From Bacteroidaceae bacterium (lineage in GTDB: Bacteria; Bacteroidota; Bacteroidia; Bacteroidales; Bacteroidaceae): a DNA stretch of 6,756 nt. The notes beneath the pieces were generated by a model, which saw only the letters and a program-made list of their open reading frames with translations, was not told the origin of the DNA and did no database searches. A program made the translations under genes and the position numbers. The stretch spans positions 1 through 6,756 of the forward strand of contig JAILIJ010000240.1 in NCBI GenBank assembly GCA_024695315.1, written 5' to 3'. Positions 6,478-6,756 of the stretch are shown in pieces; positions within the stretch are counted from its first letter, which is position 1, and each line of letters opens with the position of its first letter.

Positions 6478-6500
6478 CTGGCATTTTAGCAAAATGTCAG
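6478..6500 (+). repeat. Short hairpin CTGGCATTTT-AGC-AAAATGTCAG
   Basis: A 10-bp stem (6478-6487 with 6491-6500) closes a 3-nt loop. Its single irregular pair, G6481-T6497, is a wobble only in plus-strand RNA. It lies between the long hairpin and the tandem array. No T-run follows, so terminator function is unlikely. The stem is AT-rich and could arise by chance. Confidence 0.45.
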
Positions 6501-6543
6501 CAAACCTTCGTAAATTAACTTTCTTTTTGTTAGTCGTGATGAC

Positions 6544-6609
6544 ACGAAATAATTACGAAGGACACACGAAGGTAATACGAAGGTAATACGAAGGGCACAC
6601 GAACTAACA
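6544..6609. repeat. Tandem array of 11-bp ACGAA units
   Basis: Six consecutive 11-bp units start at 6544, 6555, 6566, 6577, 6588 and 6599, each beginning ACGAA. Four continue as ACGAAGG. The two central units are identical (ACGAAGGTAAT), while units two and four end in CAC. An inverted copy of the unit edge, CCTTCGTAA (6505-6513), can pair with TTACGAAGG (6553-6561), enclosing a smaller stem TCGTG/CACGA (6534-6547). The 11-bp period is not a multiple of three, which argues against a protein repeat, and is about one helical turn, which would suit cooperative binding on one DNA face. Confidence 0.8.
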
Positions 6610-6687
6610 TATTGACCAGTATTTTTTGAAGAAAGAAATATTTTGTTTTTTATGAGTGGCTTGTACTTCTCAAAAGCAATACTTCAC

Positions 6688-6756
6688 AGTACCATACAGA
6701 TGGTACTCCTGTACTTTGCGGGAAAAACTCCAGTACCATGCGCATGGTACTGGAGT
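6688..6756. repeat. Two copies of an AGTACCAT-N4-ATGGTACT palindrome, 44 bp apart
   Basis: Copy one (6688-6707) has N4 = ACAG. Copy two (6732-6751) has N4 = GCGC and extends to a perfect 30-bp palindrome, 6727-6756, with half-site ACTCCAGTACCATGC. The copies start exactly 44 bp apart. Two further GTACTT sequences (6663-6668 and 6711-6716) punctuate the interval. The sequence stops at the end of the palindrome, so more copies may lie beyond the window. The arms of the long hairpin at 6353-6412 also contain GGTACT/AGTACC. Confidence 0.8.

Larger units (their letters stand above)
6295..6756. other. Gene-free structured intergenic region (window edge)
   Basis: No coding region is supported here on either strand. 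From left to right it holds an AT-rich stretch (6295-6352), a long hairpin (6353-6412), an unremarkable segment (6413-6477), a short hairpin (6478-6500), a foldback leading into an 11-bp tandem array (6505-6609), an AT-rich spacer (6610-6660), and paired GTAC palindromes reaching the edge. An open frame from the ATG at 6652 to the edge (35 codons) is mostly palindrome sequence, so I do not call it a gene. The density of distinct repeat types is unlike the other intergenic gaps in the window. Confidence 0.6.

Noticed and set aside
6652..6756. Plus-strand open frame from ATG to the window edge (35 codons)
   Set aside because: Two thirds of it consists of the two palindromes, and other frames on both strands are also open there. 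It is too short to support without the sequence beyond the edge.

Overview
The window looks like a Bacteroidota chromosome, most likely order Bacteroidales and close to Prevotella/Segatella or Bacteroides. The evidence is the protein sequences (a DnaK tail ending FEEVH, a Bacteroidetes-type tyrosine integrase, type III pantothenate kinase), AT-rich start regions without Shine-Dalgarno sequences, and one promoter matching the Bacteroides -33/-7 pattern. All recognisable genes are on the minus strand, so transcription runs from high to low coordinates. The placement comes from sequence recognition, not a database search.

Layout in transcription order. Positions 6295-6756 hold no gene I can support. 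This stretch is instead packed with DNA or RNA structure: two copies of a GTAC-centred palindrome 44 bp apart, an 11-bp tandem array of ACGAA units, a small foldback and a 25-bp-stem hairpin. A promoter at about 6266-6295 then drives a short YjbH-like outer-membrane beta-barrel protein (5485-6228) and, 3 nt later, coaX (4771-5481), the first step of coenzyme A synthesis. After 88 nt comes an isopropylmalate/citramalate synthase-family gene (3168-4682), closed by a clear intrinsic terminator (3095-3134). The next intergenic region carries a sigma-54-like -24/-12 element and a cluster of TGGCA repeats ahead of dnaK (981-2918), which ends at a hairpin terminator (905-948).

Beyond the dnaK terminator the character changes. 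An excisionase-like zinc-finger/double-HTH gene (211-771) overlaps by 4 bp (ATGA) the start of a tyrosine integrase that runs off the left edge. This looks like the edge of a mobile or genomic-island module inserted downstream of dnaK. Neither attachment site nor cargo can be seen.

The genes fall into three functional sets: envelope plus CoA and branched-chain 2-oxoacid metabolism, heat-shock chaperoning, and site-specific recombination. CoaX and the acyl-CoA-using LeuA-family enzyme share CoA chemistry, but a functional link is only an inference. I see no complete undescribed system. The most unusual parts are the structured intergenic region at the right edge and the dnaK promoter region.
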